A program made the translations under genes and the position numbers. From contig JAPTYO010000022.1 in assembly GCA_036873135.1 (NCBI GenBank), positions 5,700,979 to 5,764,978 of the forward strand: a DNA stretch of 64,000 nt, read 5' to 3'. This stretch comes from Clarkia xantiana subsp. parviflora. Taxonomy: Eukaryota > Streptophyta > Magnoliopsida > Myrtales > Onagraceae. Shown piece after piece: positions 24,301 to 34,379 of the stretch. The notes below the pieces were generated by a model that was given only the letters and a program-made list of their open reading frames with translations, had not been told where the DNA came from and searched no databases. Each line of letters begins with the position of its first letter. Positions within the stretch are counted from its first letter, which is position 1.

Positions 24301-25296
24301 GGAAAGTGCTGAACTTGGGCTATTATTGGCCTACGATGAGCAAGGAAGCAACGGCGTTGGTCCGATCCTGTGACGCGTGCCAGAGGTACGCCCCGAGTAT
24401 CGTGGCTCCGGCCGCTAATCTGGCATCCATCAAGAGCGCCTGGCCTTTCGCAATGGGGCATCGACTTGGTGGGACCTCTTCCACAAGCACAAGGTCAATG
24501 TTAGTATTTACTTGTAGCAATCGATTATTTTTCGAAATGGATAGAGGCAAAGGCGTTGGCCAGAACGACGGGGAACCAGATCGTCAAGTTCCTTCAGACC
24601 CATATTGTGTCCAGATACGGAATTCCTAAGGCGGTGATCAGCGACAATGGTCCACCGTTTAACGGCTCTCAGGTGAGGGAGTATCTAGAGGAGTTGAACA
24701 TCGAGCATCGGACAGCTTCTGTACGCCATGCTCAAACTAACGGTCAGGTGGAATCCGCCAACAAAATCGTGATGGATGGCCTAAAGAAGAGGGTCTATGC
24801 CTTGAAGGGCAAGTGGCTGAACGAACTGGAAAACGTGCTTTGGGCTGTTAGAACGACACCCAAACGATCAACCGGGGAGACTCCGTTTGGCCTCGTATAT
24901 GGCACGGAGGCTGTCGCCCCCGTGGAGGTAGCTGTGGCGTCCCATCGGATGAGATATTACGAGCCCCTGACGAATGATGAGATGAGACGTCTGGACTTGG
25001 ACTTACTCGAAGAGAAGAGGCGGGAAGCCGATGAAGTCCAAGCTAGAATGCGTTTGGCGACGGCCAGGTACTACAATCGGCGAGTGAAGTCCCGACAGTT
25101 CTTCGTCGGGGAGCTGGTTTGGCGTCGCAACGAGTTCAACCTTTTGGATCGAATCAACAAGATGTTACCAAAATGGGAAGGACCTTATAAGGTCGTGGGG
25201 ATGCCAGCTCCAAATGCGTACAAGTTGGAAGACCTCGATGGCAGAACGTTAAAGCATTCTTTTAGTGGTGAACACTTGAAGAAACACCATGCTTGA
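21331..25296 (+). pseudogene. pol: Tat-1 pol: protease, RT, two RNases H, integrase
   Basis: In order: protease with catalytic Asp in IDGGSSSDIL (Asp at 21585); RT with intact YVDD at 22689-22700; a first RNase H-like domain (about 22990-23460); a second, archaeal-type RNase H starting YTDGSSSSDGSG at 23580; and integrase with a zinc finger (about 24255-24400, CDACQ). A 2-nt deletion at about 24450 and an AAG-to-TAG change at 24502-24504 break the integrase at its first catalytic Asp. The rest continues in another frame (24556-25296) with SDNG and the NGQVESAN glutamate. The end, FSGEHLKK, is shared by all three copies. Confidence 0.93.
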
Positions 25297-25880
25297 AGAA
25301 AGTCGCCTTAAGTGGTGCCCGAAGAAAGTCGCCTTAAGTGGTGCCCGATAAAGTCGCCTTAAGTGGTGCCCGATGTAAAATCGCCTTAAGTGGTGTATGT
25401 TGTGTATCGTTTAATTCGATGTAAGCCAAATTTGTGCCATCAATGAATAAAGAGGTTGCTTCCGATCAGAATTATTCTTAGATTTACTCTAAGCTTTATA
25501 AAGTCGCCTTGAGTGGTGCACGAGAGAAGTCGCCTTAAGTGGTGCACGATTCTTAGATTTATTCTGAGTATTGAAAAGTCGCCTTAAGTGGTGCACGAAA
25601 AAGTCGTCTTAAGTGATGCACGAGATTAAGTCGTCTTAAGTGATGCACGAGATTAAGTCGTCTTAAGTGATGCATGTGTTTTAGATTTAAGTCTTGAAAA
25701 GTCGCCTTAAGTGGTGCACGATATTAAGCCGTCTTAAGTGATGCACGAGATTAAGTCGCCTTAGGTGGTGCATGATGATAAGTCGCCTTAAGTGGCGCAA
25801 ATTAGTAAATCGTCGGGAATGACGTACGAAAATGTCTTAAGTGTCGAAGTATCGACCTAAGCAAGTATAGTAAAGCCACT
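25297..25880 (+). repeat. Tat-1 3' short-repeat array
   Basis: Starts right after the pol stop. Units of about 22-26 bp are built around GTCGCCTTAAGTGGTGCACG. A subtype reads GTCGTCTTAAGTGATGCACG. Some units are spaced by a CTTAGATTTA...CTAAG hairpin motif. An AATAAA at 25446-25451 sits in an early spacer. It lies between the converging ends of gag-pol and the antisense gene. Confidence 0.9.
25836..25861. terminator. Inverted repeat between converging genes, Tat-1
   Basis: An imperfect hairpin (CTTAA...GTCGAA / ATCGAC...TAAG) at the end of the array, about 130 bp beyond the antisense-gene stop. Equivalents are at 40810-40835 and 49002-49027. A 3'-end role is inferred from position only. Confidence 0.35.
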
Positions 25881-25992
25881 TGGAGAAGTGCATCGAGAAA
25901 ATCGGAACTGAGAAAGTCTGATATTTAATAAGGGCTCAAAGGCCCGACGATGACAAAAGAGAAGAAAATACAAGGACTATAAAGATAAACGG

Positions 25993-28670
25993 TTAAGCTT
26001 GGTCCTTGTCGGCAACATCGGCAGGAGCTGGGTCCGCGGAGTCGGTAGCAGAAGGTTCCACAGGGTTGGCCTCGGGAGGATTGACTATCGGGGCATCTGC
26101 TGCGTCTTCGGCAATTGCGGGAGTACTCCCCCCATCACTCTCCTCAGAAAGAGCAAAGTATTTCTTCGCGAAGGGGGCGAGGGAAGGAGACTTGTCAAAA
26201 TTGATGGCGTCGCCATACTCCAGGTGGAGCTCCTCAACTGCATTGAAGAGGGTGTTCTCCACCTCCGCGCCAAAGAACTTCATAGCATCGGCCTGGAAGT
26301 CCTCAGACCTCCGATAATCCTCCCGGCCCTTAGCCTCCGCCTCGACCAGCTGCGCAGGAAACTCCGCGACTTGCTCCTCCAAAGCCTTCTTCTCGAGGAC
26401 CAGCTTGTCCTCAGCAGCCTGCCGCTCCTGCCGCTCCTGTCGCTCCTGCCTCAAGACCCCTCGAAGTCCCTGACCTGCTTCTAGAGGTCCTGAACCTTTT
26501 GGACAAGGGCGGCTTGCTCCTTGGCAAGTTTCCCCCGCGAAGACTTGGAGGCTGCAAGATCCTCCTTAAGCTTGTCAATGGCCGCCCGGTCCCGCTCCCG
26601 GGACTCATCATATGCGATGAGGTACCCGAAAAGACGGTTGAAGTCCCCGAGCTCCTACAATAGAAGAAAGAAAAGTGTTAATAAACAAACAACCAGATTT
26701 ACCAATGAAAAGAGAGAAGCGAAGTTTTACCTCTATCCGACGCAAGGACATCTCTCTGACATCCCGATGCATAGCAGTCCGATTCAGGGAAATCGGGTAC
26801 CGCATGGTGGGCAGGATCGAGCCTGCCAGCAGATGCAGAGCCAGGTCCTGGTGCTGGTCCCCTTGTCGGAGCGGGACTCCTTGCAGAGTTTGGATTGGAG
26901 TCCAGGGGGCATTCACTTGTGCGGGGTCGAAGGCCCTATAGAAACTCCCATCGAGAGGGACAGGAGGAGGAGAACGAATCGTGGAGGGGCACGCCTCCGG
27001 CTCGACCCTAACGGGGGAAGGAGTGAAGTTGTGGATGGGCGACGGCTGTCGCTGCTGCGGAGAAGATGAAGGGGGAAGCCCCTGAGAGGTTGGTTTCAAG
27101 GGAGACTGCCCCGTCCTCCGACGACGACGGAGGGAGCCACCCTCATCGGTCTCCTCGGAGGAGTCCAAGCTTTCCACCCGACGAAACTGCTCGCCGGTCG
27201 GGGTCTTCTCCTCAGCTGAGGGAGGCACCCCTGTTGAAGACGGTGCACCCGCAGAAGCTTCAACACCCGATGGAGCCCCTGAGCGACCTGCACCTAGAGG
27301 ACGAGAGGCTTCAGATATGTAGTCGGGAAGTTCATCAGGATTCTTACACCAAACAATACGTCGGGAGACATATTGATCCTTCCCGCGGTAGTGGTAGTAG
27401 CCCGCCTTCAGGACACGAGGAGTTTCGCCTCGAAGGATTCGTCTGACGTCAGCAATACGGGCCTCCTTGGTTGAAGGAATCAAATCCTTCGGGACCATCC
27501 TCCTATATGATTTAATAGCAAGGCGGAGCTGCTTTTTACCTTCTTCAGCATTCTGGACGTCGAAGAGTTGGTCCAGATCCACACGCTTCCGTTAGGCTGC
27601 TCCGCAGAAGGAGACCCCGACGGAGCAGCAGCCTTCTTGGCGGACTTCCTCTTCCGCGAGGGGCAGACAGCATTAGTCTCCCCCTGCTTAAGGAACAGAT
27701 CGGTCAGCACAGATACCCTCTTGGCTGCAAACAGTAAACGAAAAAGAGTTAGAAGTTTACCCAAGGAACCACATTGGAGGGGCCGTCGAAAAGCTGCCCC
27801 CCAGAGATTATACCGAGGAGTCGGATCCCGGCGTTCACCAGGTCCCGCTCCACGAGAGAATTGGCGTCGAGGGGAGTGTAGGACTCCCCCCATCGGTAGA
27901 GCTGGATGAGTTGAAGAGTTTGAAAATCTTCGTCGGTGTAGGTGTGGAAGGCAGGTGGAGAATCTGCTTCCACCTCCCATCGGGGCCAGGGGATCGAAGA
28001 ATGTTGAATAAAAAAGTAGCTCCTTTTCCAGCTGCTGTTATCGGACCCCGTATCCACCAGGAGTCCCCGACCCTTGACCACCTTCCAGGTGTCACTGGTC
28101 CAGCTGCATCGTCCAAGTTGTGCCTTGCTCCACTTTGGCATTCAGGGGTAGAAGGCGCAAACCCCCGCCTCGTTGCACTTCATCCCATAGAAGGTCCTGA
28201 AGAGCTTGAGGCTGTACACCCACCGCTGTCGGAAGCAGAGGACCTGGAAAGCATTCCGCAGGCGAATGGCGTGCGGAGAGAAGGTGGTCGGATGAGTTTT
28301 GTAATGCTGGCACATCTCGACCAGATTGCCACGGAAGGGGAATCTGATCCCCGCTGATATTTGCCCCGTAGAGACAAATACCTCCCCTTTTCGGGGACGA
28401 GTAACCTCAAGGCTACCCGAGGGGCGAGGCCAGGGATACGGGAAACGAGGTTCCCAAGTAGAAGTGATGCACCCCTCTCGGAGAGCTGCATCATAAGCAG
28501 TGTTGGAGATCTCATTCAGAGCATAATCAAAGTTGAAGGGCTTTCTCCCCTCAGAGCTGGATCCACTGTCTGAAAAGCAGCAATGGCAAGGAAGGCACAG
28601 TGGGATTTTCGGAAAGCTATAAGCAAGGAAAACATGAACGAACAATAGAGAAGAGACCCTTACCAGACAT
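25993..28670 (-). pseudogene. Tat-1 antisense gene, four exons, broken
   Basis: Gene on the strand opposite gag-pol. The model was built by comparison with Tat-2: exon 1 28664-28670 (ATG plus 4 nt), exon 2 27761-28569, exon 3 26731-27683, exon 4 25993-26654. The introns are 94, 77 and 76 bp, all GT-AG. Exon 2 resembles the plant 'putative gypsy type transposon' domain (compare Pfam PF04195). Exon 3 starts with a Lys/Arg-rich run (SRKRKSAKK) and is Pro/Ser-rich. Exon 4 is a Glu/Gln/Lys-rich coiled coil with an acidic tail. Lesions: TGA at 28142-28144 (CGG in Tat-2), a 1-nt deletion near 27591, TAG at 26481-26483 and a 1-nt deletion near 26456. Restoring the two lost bases makes the exon total a multiple of three. 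Its molecular function is unknown. Confidence 0.75.
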
Positions 28671-28828
28671 GGCGATTAGAGGTTGAAGGAATAAACTTGG
28701 CGTTGCCTGAAAGATGACCGGAGAAACTCTGAGACCTTCGGAATTGCAGAGCTTGAATTCGCAGAGAAGTTACAGAGAGCTTTTGAGAATTCAGAAACGG
28801 TAAAAATTAAACTGTGCCCATGGCTAGG

Positions 28829-28836
28829 GTTTTATA
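28829..28836 (-). promoter_or_regulatory. TATA box of the Tat-1 antisense gene
   Basis: TATAAAAC on the minus strand, about 160 bp before the antisense ATG. It is conserved at 52706-52713 in Tat-2 and, as TATAAAAT, at 49696-49703 in Tat-3, outside the LTRs. This suggests a promoter separate from the LTR. Confidence 0.55.
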
Positions 28837-29208
28837 GGTGAAGAGGACAGTTGAAGGGACACTTCGATCCGAGTCGTCGAAGTTGAAGAGTTTTAATCTG
28901 GACCGTTGAGATGGAACGTGCAGAAGGGTAACGGGCGTAATGATGAAACGGCCTGAAAAGCACTTTTCAGAAGAAACAGGCGCGAAAAATCAGGCACGAG
29001 TACAGAAGACGTCGCTTCACTAGCTGCTGCATTTAATGAACGGGGGAATCGAAAAGCCCCTCAGATTTGGCATTTATCCACAAAACATCGAGGAAACGTG
29101 AAGGAGAAGACTAGTACTAAGTGACTGTGCCAAGAGAAAGATCCCCGATCCCAATATCGGGAGGTCGGGAGTGGAAAGACACGACGAACAAAAAGTCCCT
29201 CATGTCTT

Positions 29209-29217
29209 GGGGGCAAA
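29209..29217 (+). promoter_or_regulatory. Polypurine tract, Tat-1
   Basis: A purine-rich run (GGGGGCAAA) directly before the 3' LTR, the priming site for plus-strand DNA. Tat-2 has the same at 53081-53089. Tat-3 has GAGGGCAAA at 50079-50087, with one G changed to A. Confidence 0.8.
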
Positions 29218-29931
29218 TGATGGGTTCGAGTACAGCCGTTAGGCCCCTTAACGGTGAAGAAGCGGTAAATAGGCCGGGTGGGCCCTAAACGAAGGCCAAG
29301 ATGGCCCAGGCAAAGGGTCCCGACGAAGGGAATCCGAGGATGAGAGGTCCCGACAGAGTCGGACCTGACCAGCGAGCTAAACGCTCCCGACAAAGTGCCT
29401 CTGAGTAGGCCCCGATGATGAATCCCTGAGAACAATAGGCCCTGTCACGACGACGAGGGGCCCCGAGCGGTGACACAACGAGATAACTCTGGAGTCCCCG
29501 ACGGGAGTCGGGACTCGTTATCAGAGGATAAGGCCGAGATACGCGGGGCGTGGCCGAGATACGCGGAACGTGGTTAAGATACACGGAGCGTGGCCGAGAT
29601 ACGCGGGGCGTGGCCGAGATAAGCGAGATCATGGCCTAGATAGGCGGGATCACACCCGAGATACGCGGGATACGGGTTAACCACCCCCAACGGTTCACCA
29701 GGTAACTGAGGTATCTCTTCGCCTATAAAAGGGCAAGAGGTCACCTCAGATGACTTACGTTGAAATACTTACTTGAGATTACTGCTTGCCAGTCCGTACG
29801 AGATACTCATTTAAGCATCGGAGAGGGATTCTGGGTCACCACCCGGTCTATCCCCTCTTGCAGGATTGCGTGGAGCGAAGGAGCTAGGATCGCCGTCAAA
29901 GTCCGTGCCGGAGTTCCACCGTGATCCAACA
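29218..29931 (+). mobile_element. Tat-1 3' LTR
   Basis: 714 bp. About 12 substitutions and one 1-bp length difference from the 5' LTR, by eye (about 98% identity). TATA box at 29724-29731. Confidence 0.93.
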
Positions 29932-29936
29932 CTGTC

Positions 29937-30571
29937 GACATCCTGTTGTTTCTTTCCTTTGTTCATCCTCTCCCTCTTTCCTTGCGCAGCACGTCCCGGT
30001 ATTTGTTTCAGTCGAGCTTGTTCCATCTCGATGAATTTCATGACTGATGCAAGATCTAACACAGAACCACTGGCAGTCAGTAAAGCCTTTGCTGCTCTCC
30101 AAGACTTTGGGAGGGCCCCGATGATGGCTTGAATTTTATCCCATTCACCCACCTAACATTCTTCTTCAAGTGGTTTTAACATTCCAAGGAGATCATATAC
30201 CTTTTCAAGTACACTCTTGCTGTAGACGTTTAAGCTTTCTTCCATTGTTGGTATAAGTGGGTGCAGGATTGCTGCCATGCCGTTTCCTCCGGAAGAGGGC
30301 ATCCCAAATGTCCATTGTAATCGGAACATCTTATACTCATCATGGAATTCCTGAGACATCTCAGTCAACAATATATCATTTGCTTTCTTGTCATCTTGCT
30401 CCCATTGAAAATGGGCAAATGCCAGGTCTTGGTCAGACCAGCATCTGGGCAGCTCATGGACTTCTGAATGTGACATACAAGGCCATTATCCTTCAACAGT
30501 GCACTGACGCGCTTGCTCCACGAGTCGTAGTTGGTCTCAATCAAAAGCTCATTAGCACAAGATGATGTCAT
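29937..30571 (-). pseudogene. gag: Copia-2 gag, N-terminal part
   Basis: Starts at 30571 with a sequence of the copia gag family: NYDSWSKRVSALL matches the N-terminal 'YxxW' block, followed by the CWSDQDLAFAHF and MEQAR regions. There is a frameshift near 30440 and an in-frame TAG at 30153-30155. At its C-terminal end it is cut by Tat-1, after a Lys-rich stretch just ahead of where the zinc knuckle should be. The remainder is at 18818-18959. Confidence 0.85.
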
Positions 30572-31132
30572 CTATGTTGTAATTTGTTACTTAACACGTT
30601 GATAATCATGCATAATCAGGGAGACAATAACATTTTGAGAAAGAATTGCATACATCAAATATCTATTAAGATGGAATCCGAAAAATAATGATTCCTCAGT
30701 AATCTAAAGCAACCGAACACCAGTAAACCAATGGAAGATGGCTGTGAAAGAGTTCACATTATTGTCGTCTTCCATCCAATAAATCAGTCTTTTAAAAACG
30801 GTTGCAAATTATCGGAACGGGGAATTTAAAACAAGCATACCCGATCTTGGCTTTCCCAAGGCCCTTTTTTTATTTTGGAAAAATATTCCGATGAATATAT
30901 ATTTCTACTATCCATGTAAATTATCATACGCCAGTAACATTCATCATACAAACCACACTCATGCTTACGCGTCATGCGTCTAATGTTCCGAGGAACTCAT
31001 GCTTGCATATATAATTCTACTTCCAAGTGAATTATCAAATGCGGTTACATCCTCAACATTCTAGCATACGTGTCAAACATGCAACATTCACATCCATCAT
31101 ACACATTCGATGACTGGTTTTCGATTTTAAAA
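30572..31132 (-). mobile_element. Copia-2 leader and 5' LTR remnant
   Basis: Noncoding. 30667-31132 aligns with 7898-8370 and 13500-13972 downstream of the Copia-2 RNase H, so it is probably the 5' LTR partner of those 3' copies. No primer-binding site to initiator tRNA-Met (the usual copia choice) was found. The right end is cut off by the next feature. Confidence 0.5.
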
Positions 31133-31400
31133 TAGGGATTAAGTACCTTTTCATACCACTTATTTGCACAGAATTCACTTTTGGTACCACTTCTATTTTT
31201 TTGTATACTTTTGGTACCAATGTTTTCAACTTTGTATCCTTTTGGTACCACCGTTAACTTTCCGTCCAAATTGGCCGTTAAGTGGCATGTGCCATGCACG
31301 TGACCGCCCTAAACTTTTGAATTTGTTTCAATTTAGTCCATCTAATGCATCCCTAAATTTTAATTTGTTCAATTTAGCCCTAAAATTTCCAAATCGAACC
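31133..31400. mobile_element. One end of a MITE-like element
   Basis: Begins GGGATTAAGTACC, close to the ends of the MITE at 5638, and contains repeated TTTTGGTACCA phrases and a GGCATGTGCCATGCACGTG stretch recalling 5795-5810. No matching inverted end was found to the right, so it is truncated or mis-assigned. Confidence 0.35.
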
Positions 31401-31445
31401 CTTGACCCAAATTGACCTAGCCAAACCTAGCCTAGGGCTAGGTCC

Positions 31446-31508
31446 GACCCTGGGTCGGGTTCGCCTGGGTCAGGCGACCCTGGGTTGGGTTCGCCTGGGT
31501 CAGGCGAC
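31446..31508. repeat. Direct repeat, about 32 bp x2
   Basis: Two adjacent copies of a block containing GGGTTCGCCTGGGTCAGGCG, differing at about one base. Confidence 0.7.
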
Positions 31509-31509
31509 C

Positions 31510-32855
31510 GGAAACGTGTCTTCCGCACAGCATGGTCCCGAAGTTCAGAATAATGCATCAGCACACGAGTTCGAGCGAAGAACGGGGATCAATGAAGAGT
31601 TCCCATACGGGATGCTAGCTAACAGAGTGCAGCAGCAAGCTATGGTACGCAATCAACCTCTTCCTGATAACGACAGTCCACCGGAAGAAAGAAGAAATCA
31701 TGTTCGTTGGAAGAAAACAGCAGCCAACAAACAGAAGCAGGCAACAAGTCAGCATGATCATTTGCACATGCATAAAGACATGTTCGCTGCATCCTCCATG
31801 CCAACAAGAAGTGCATCCTTCGCACAGTACGACCAATGAGTCCTCCAATACAAAGGTGTCAACCCGCCACCACCTGTCACTCCTACCATGACGACCGCAC
31901 TCGAAGAGCTGCTTGCATTTCGAAAGATGTTAAGGAACCAAGGATATGCCCCGCCACCACCACCTCTGCCTCCAATCAACGGACAAGTCGAGGAGACAAG
32001 AACAAAGTCCCGAGTCACAAGTCATCAAGACACACCGCACCAAAGAATAGGGGGCAATACACGGAAGATACTTTCCAGTACCGACAACCAAGGCAAGGAG
32101 CTGCACGCTCATATAACCCGTATGTGATAGCACAACACCAAGAAGGGGCATGGAAACAACCTCCAACTTCCCGCTTAAAAACACACAAGGAAGGTTCTTC
32201 CACTAGGACAAGCCAAGACGATGCTGACATCCGTCACAAGGAGGGATGGAAACCTGTTAATGACTATGATGTCCCAATCACGGGATTTACAACAAGAACC
32301 TTGAAGGCAATAATTGAGGAAAAGATAGACGCTTCCTGGGAAAAGAGACAACCGCAACAAAAGAGGCCATTCCAGTCAGACGTCCAAAGGCTCAAAAAGA
32401 CCAATCTCGCCAAATGTGTTCCATTGAACACACCACTGTCCGTCATCTTGAAAGAGATAAAGGAGACCGAGCTGTGGAAAAAGCCCTCCAATTTCCGCAA
32501 GGGCCCATTGGGAAAAGATGAAAGAAAATGGTGTGAAAATCACGAAGTGTATGGCCACGAGACGGAAAGCTGTGTTGGATTAAGGTTTCACGTAAACAGC
32601 TTAATCTTAAAAGGAGAAATGAAGAAGTATATTGACCAAGGCAATAAGCATCAAAAGAAGTCCCATGTGAAGTCTTCAAGAAAAGGCAAAGGAAAAGAAA
32701 AGGCGAATGATAATCCACCTATCGCCAAGCGCTGGAAAAACAACTTCACTCATGGAACCAATTATGACGACTTATACAATCCTTGGAGCACGAAGGTGGA
32801 GGAAAAAATTTCAAACTCCTGGAAAACAAACTTCCCCGTCCACTTGAGCCAATGA
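31510..32855 (+). pseudogene. gag: Old gypsy gag remnant
   Basis: 31836-32855 is open for 339 codons. Near its end is a CX2HX4HX4C zinc knuckle starting at 32532 (WCENHEVYGHETESC), followed by a block like the Tat gag C-terminus, then a Lys-rich tail. 31510-31839 is a charged, Gln-rich gag-like N-terminal part in another frame. It is too diverged from Tat-1 to -3 to be the same family. Its protease remnant lies beyond Tat-2 at 53793. Confidence 0.7.
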
Positions 32856-33639
32856 CTGCCTTCCTTGGCAAGAACATTGAAGAACGATGCAATCACCATA
32901 AAACTGGGGGGGCATAACACCAACATTTGTTCATCCACAAAGGTGGAGATTGAAGAGCTCAACACGTTAGATGCACTGAGGAACTATGTGGCATGTGGCT
33001 GAATCAACTTGCCAACAAATCACCTATGAAGACGTCAAACACATCATCAATCCCTTTATCTCCATTTTTGCATATCTACTTTAAGTCTTCTTAGATTAAG
33101 TACAACTTATATTTATTAGCCTTAGTACTTTTCAAAGGGCGCGATCAGTAGACGCCTTCCTGTAATCCGTTGTACGAACTCCAAATATCTAATGAAGGTT
33201 AAATCTACTTTCGTAGGTACATTACTATATCATGCATACTACCTTGGAATAACGCCAAATAAAAACTACGCACATATTAATTGCGTCAACAACACAAGCT
33301 ATCGCACTAGGAACAACAAACGGCTTAGGCCATACAACATCCCCCATGCAACAGAGCCTCAAACATTCTATACGCACAAGACTAAAAATCGCGCTGCAAT
33401 AATAAACAAGACGGGGGTATCACCCAAGTGACAACGTCATCAACATTGTGGAAGATAGGAATTCAGGATACGCTCCTATGTTATACGCACGCCTTTGCCA
33501 AACCCATCACGAGAAAAGAGTTAGACAATTATTTCCAACATCCAGCAAGTTTTCCCTTGTCAAGAACACAAGGAGGATCGTACCACTCAAAACGTACGCC
33601 AACAGCAAAAACTAATCTTCGGCCAAAACAAAGGAGAAG
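32856..33639 (+). mobile_element. Untranslated region after the old gag
   Basis: No gene. A G-rich run at 32904-32914 (CTGGGGGGGCA) looks like a polypurine tract but no LTR follows. The region resembles 54393-54870, which follows the protease remnant. Frames at 33192-33640 are low-complexity and not recognised. Confidence 0.4.
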
Positions 33640-33644
33640 ATGAG
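33640..33644. repeat. Tat-2 target-site duplication (ATGAG)
   Basis: ATGAG before the 5' LTR is repeated at 53788-53792 after the 3' LTR. Confidence 0.9.
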
Positions 33645-34343
33645 TGATGGGTCCGACTATAGCCGTCAGGCCCTTTAACGGCGAGGAAACGGCAAACAGG
33701 CCCACCAGGCCCCAAAATGAAGGTCAAGATGACCTAAGAGAAGGGTCCCGACGAAGGGAGTCCCGACGAGGCAAGATCCCGACAGAGTCGGTTCCGACAG
33801 TGGAGCTGGAAGCTCCCGATAAGAAGCCTTTAAGTAGGCCCCGATGATGAATCCCTGAGAATGATTGGCCCTGTCACGATGACGAGGGGCCCCGAGCGGT
33901 GACACAACGAGATAACTCTGGAGTCCCCGACGGAGAGTCGGGACTCGTTATCAGAGGATAAAGCCAAGATATGCGGGGCGTGGCCGAGATACGCGGAACG
34001 TGGTTAAGATACACGGAGCGTGGCCGAGATACGCGGGGCATGGCTAAGATACGCGAGATCACGTCCGAGATATGCGGGATACGGGCTAACCACCCCTAAT
34101 GGTTCGCCAGGTACCTGAGACATCTCTTTGCCTATAAAAGGGCAGGAGATCACCTCAGAAAGACTTACGTTGAGTTGAATACACTCTGAGTTTATTACTT
34201 GCCAGTCATACGAGATACTCATTTAAGCATCGGAGAGGGATTCTGGGTCACCGCCCGGTCTATCCCCTCTTGCAGGCTTGCGTGGAGCAAAGGAGCTAAG
34301 ATTGCCGTCGAAGTCCGTACCGGAGTTCCACCGTGATCCAACA
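33645..34343 (+). mobile_element. Tat-2 5' LTR
   Basis: 699 bp, TGATGGG to CCAACA. 20-bp U3 repeats from 33964 to about 34083, TATA box at 34133-34140. The primer-binding site starts at 34345. Confidence 0.93.
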
Positions 34344-34379
34344 TTGGCGCCGTCTGTGGGAAGCAAACAAAAAGCTGAT

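Larger units (their letters stand above)
18965..29931 (+). mobile_element. Tat-1: complete Ty3/gypsy element, 10967 bp
   Basis: Bounded by LTRs of 715 and 714 bp and by a CTGTC duplication. Order: 5' LTR, primer-binding site, gag-pol, short-repeat array, opposite-strand gene, polypurine tract (29209-29217), 3' LTR. The two RNase H domains, the antisense gene, the tandem repeats in the 3' region and the lack of a visible chromodomain fit the Tat lineage. The LTRs differ at about 13 positions, indicating a fairly recent insertion. It interrupts the Copia-2 gag. Confidence 0.95.

Noticed and set aside
26521..27446. Plus-strand frames of up to 182 codons opposite the Tat-1 antisense gene
   Set aside because: They are shadows of the minus-strand exons, contain no known motif and are not conserved as frames in Tat-2.
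18965..29931. Tat-1 gag and pol as separate genes
   Set aside because: Both parts are in the same frame, and the split is a single CGA-to-TGA change that the other copies lack.
29811..29936. Extension of the Copia-2 gag frame into the Tat-1 LTR
   Set aside because: The frame runs by chance across the insertion point; the gag part ends at 29937.
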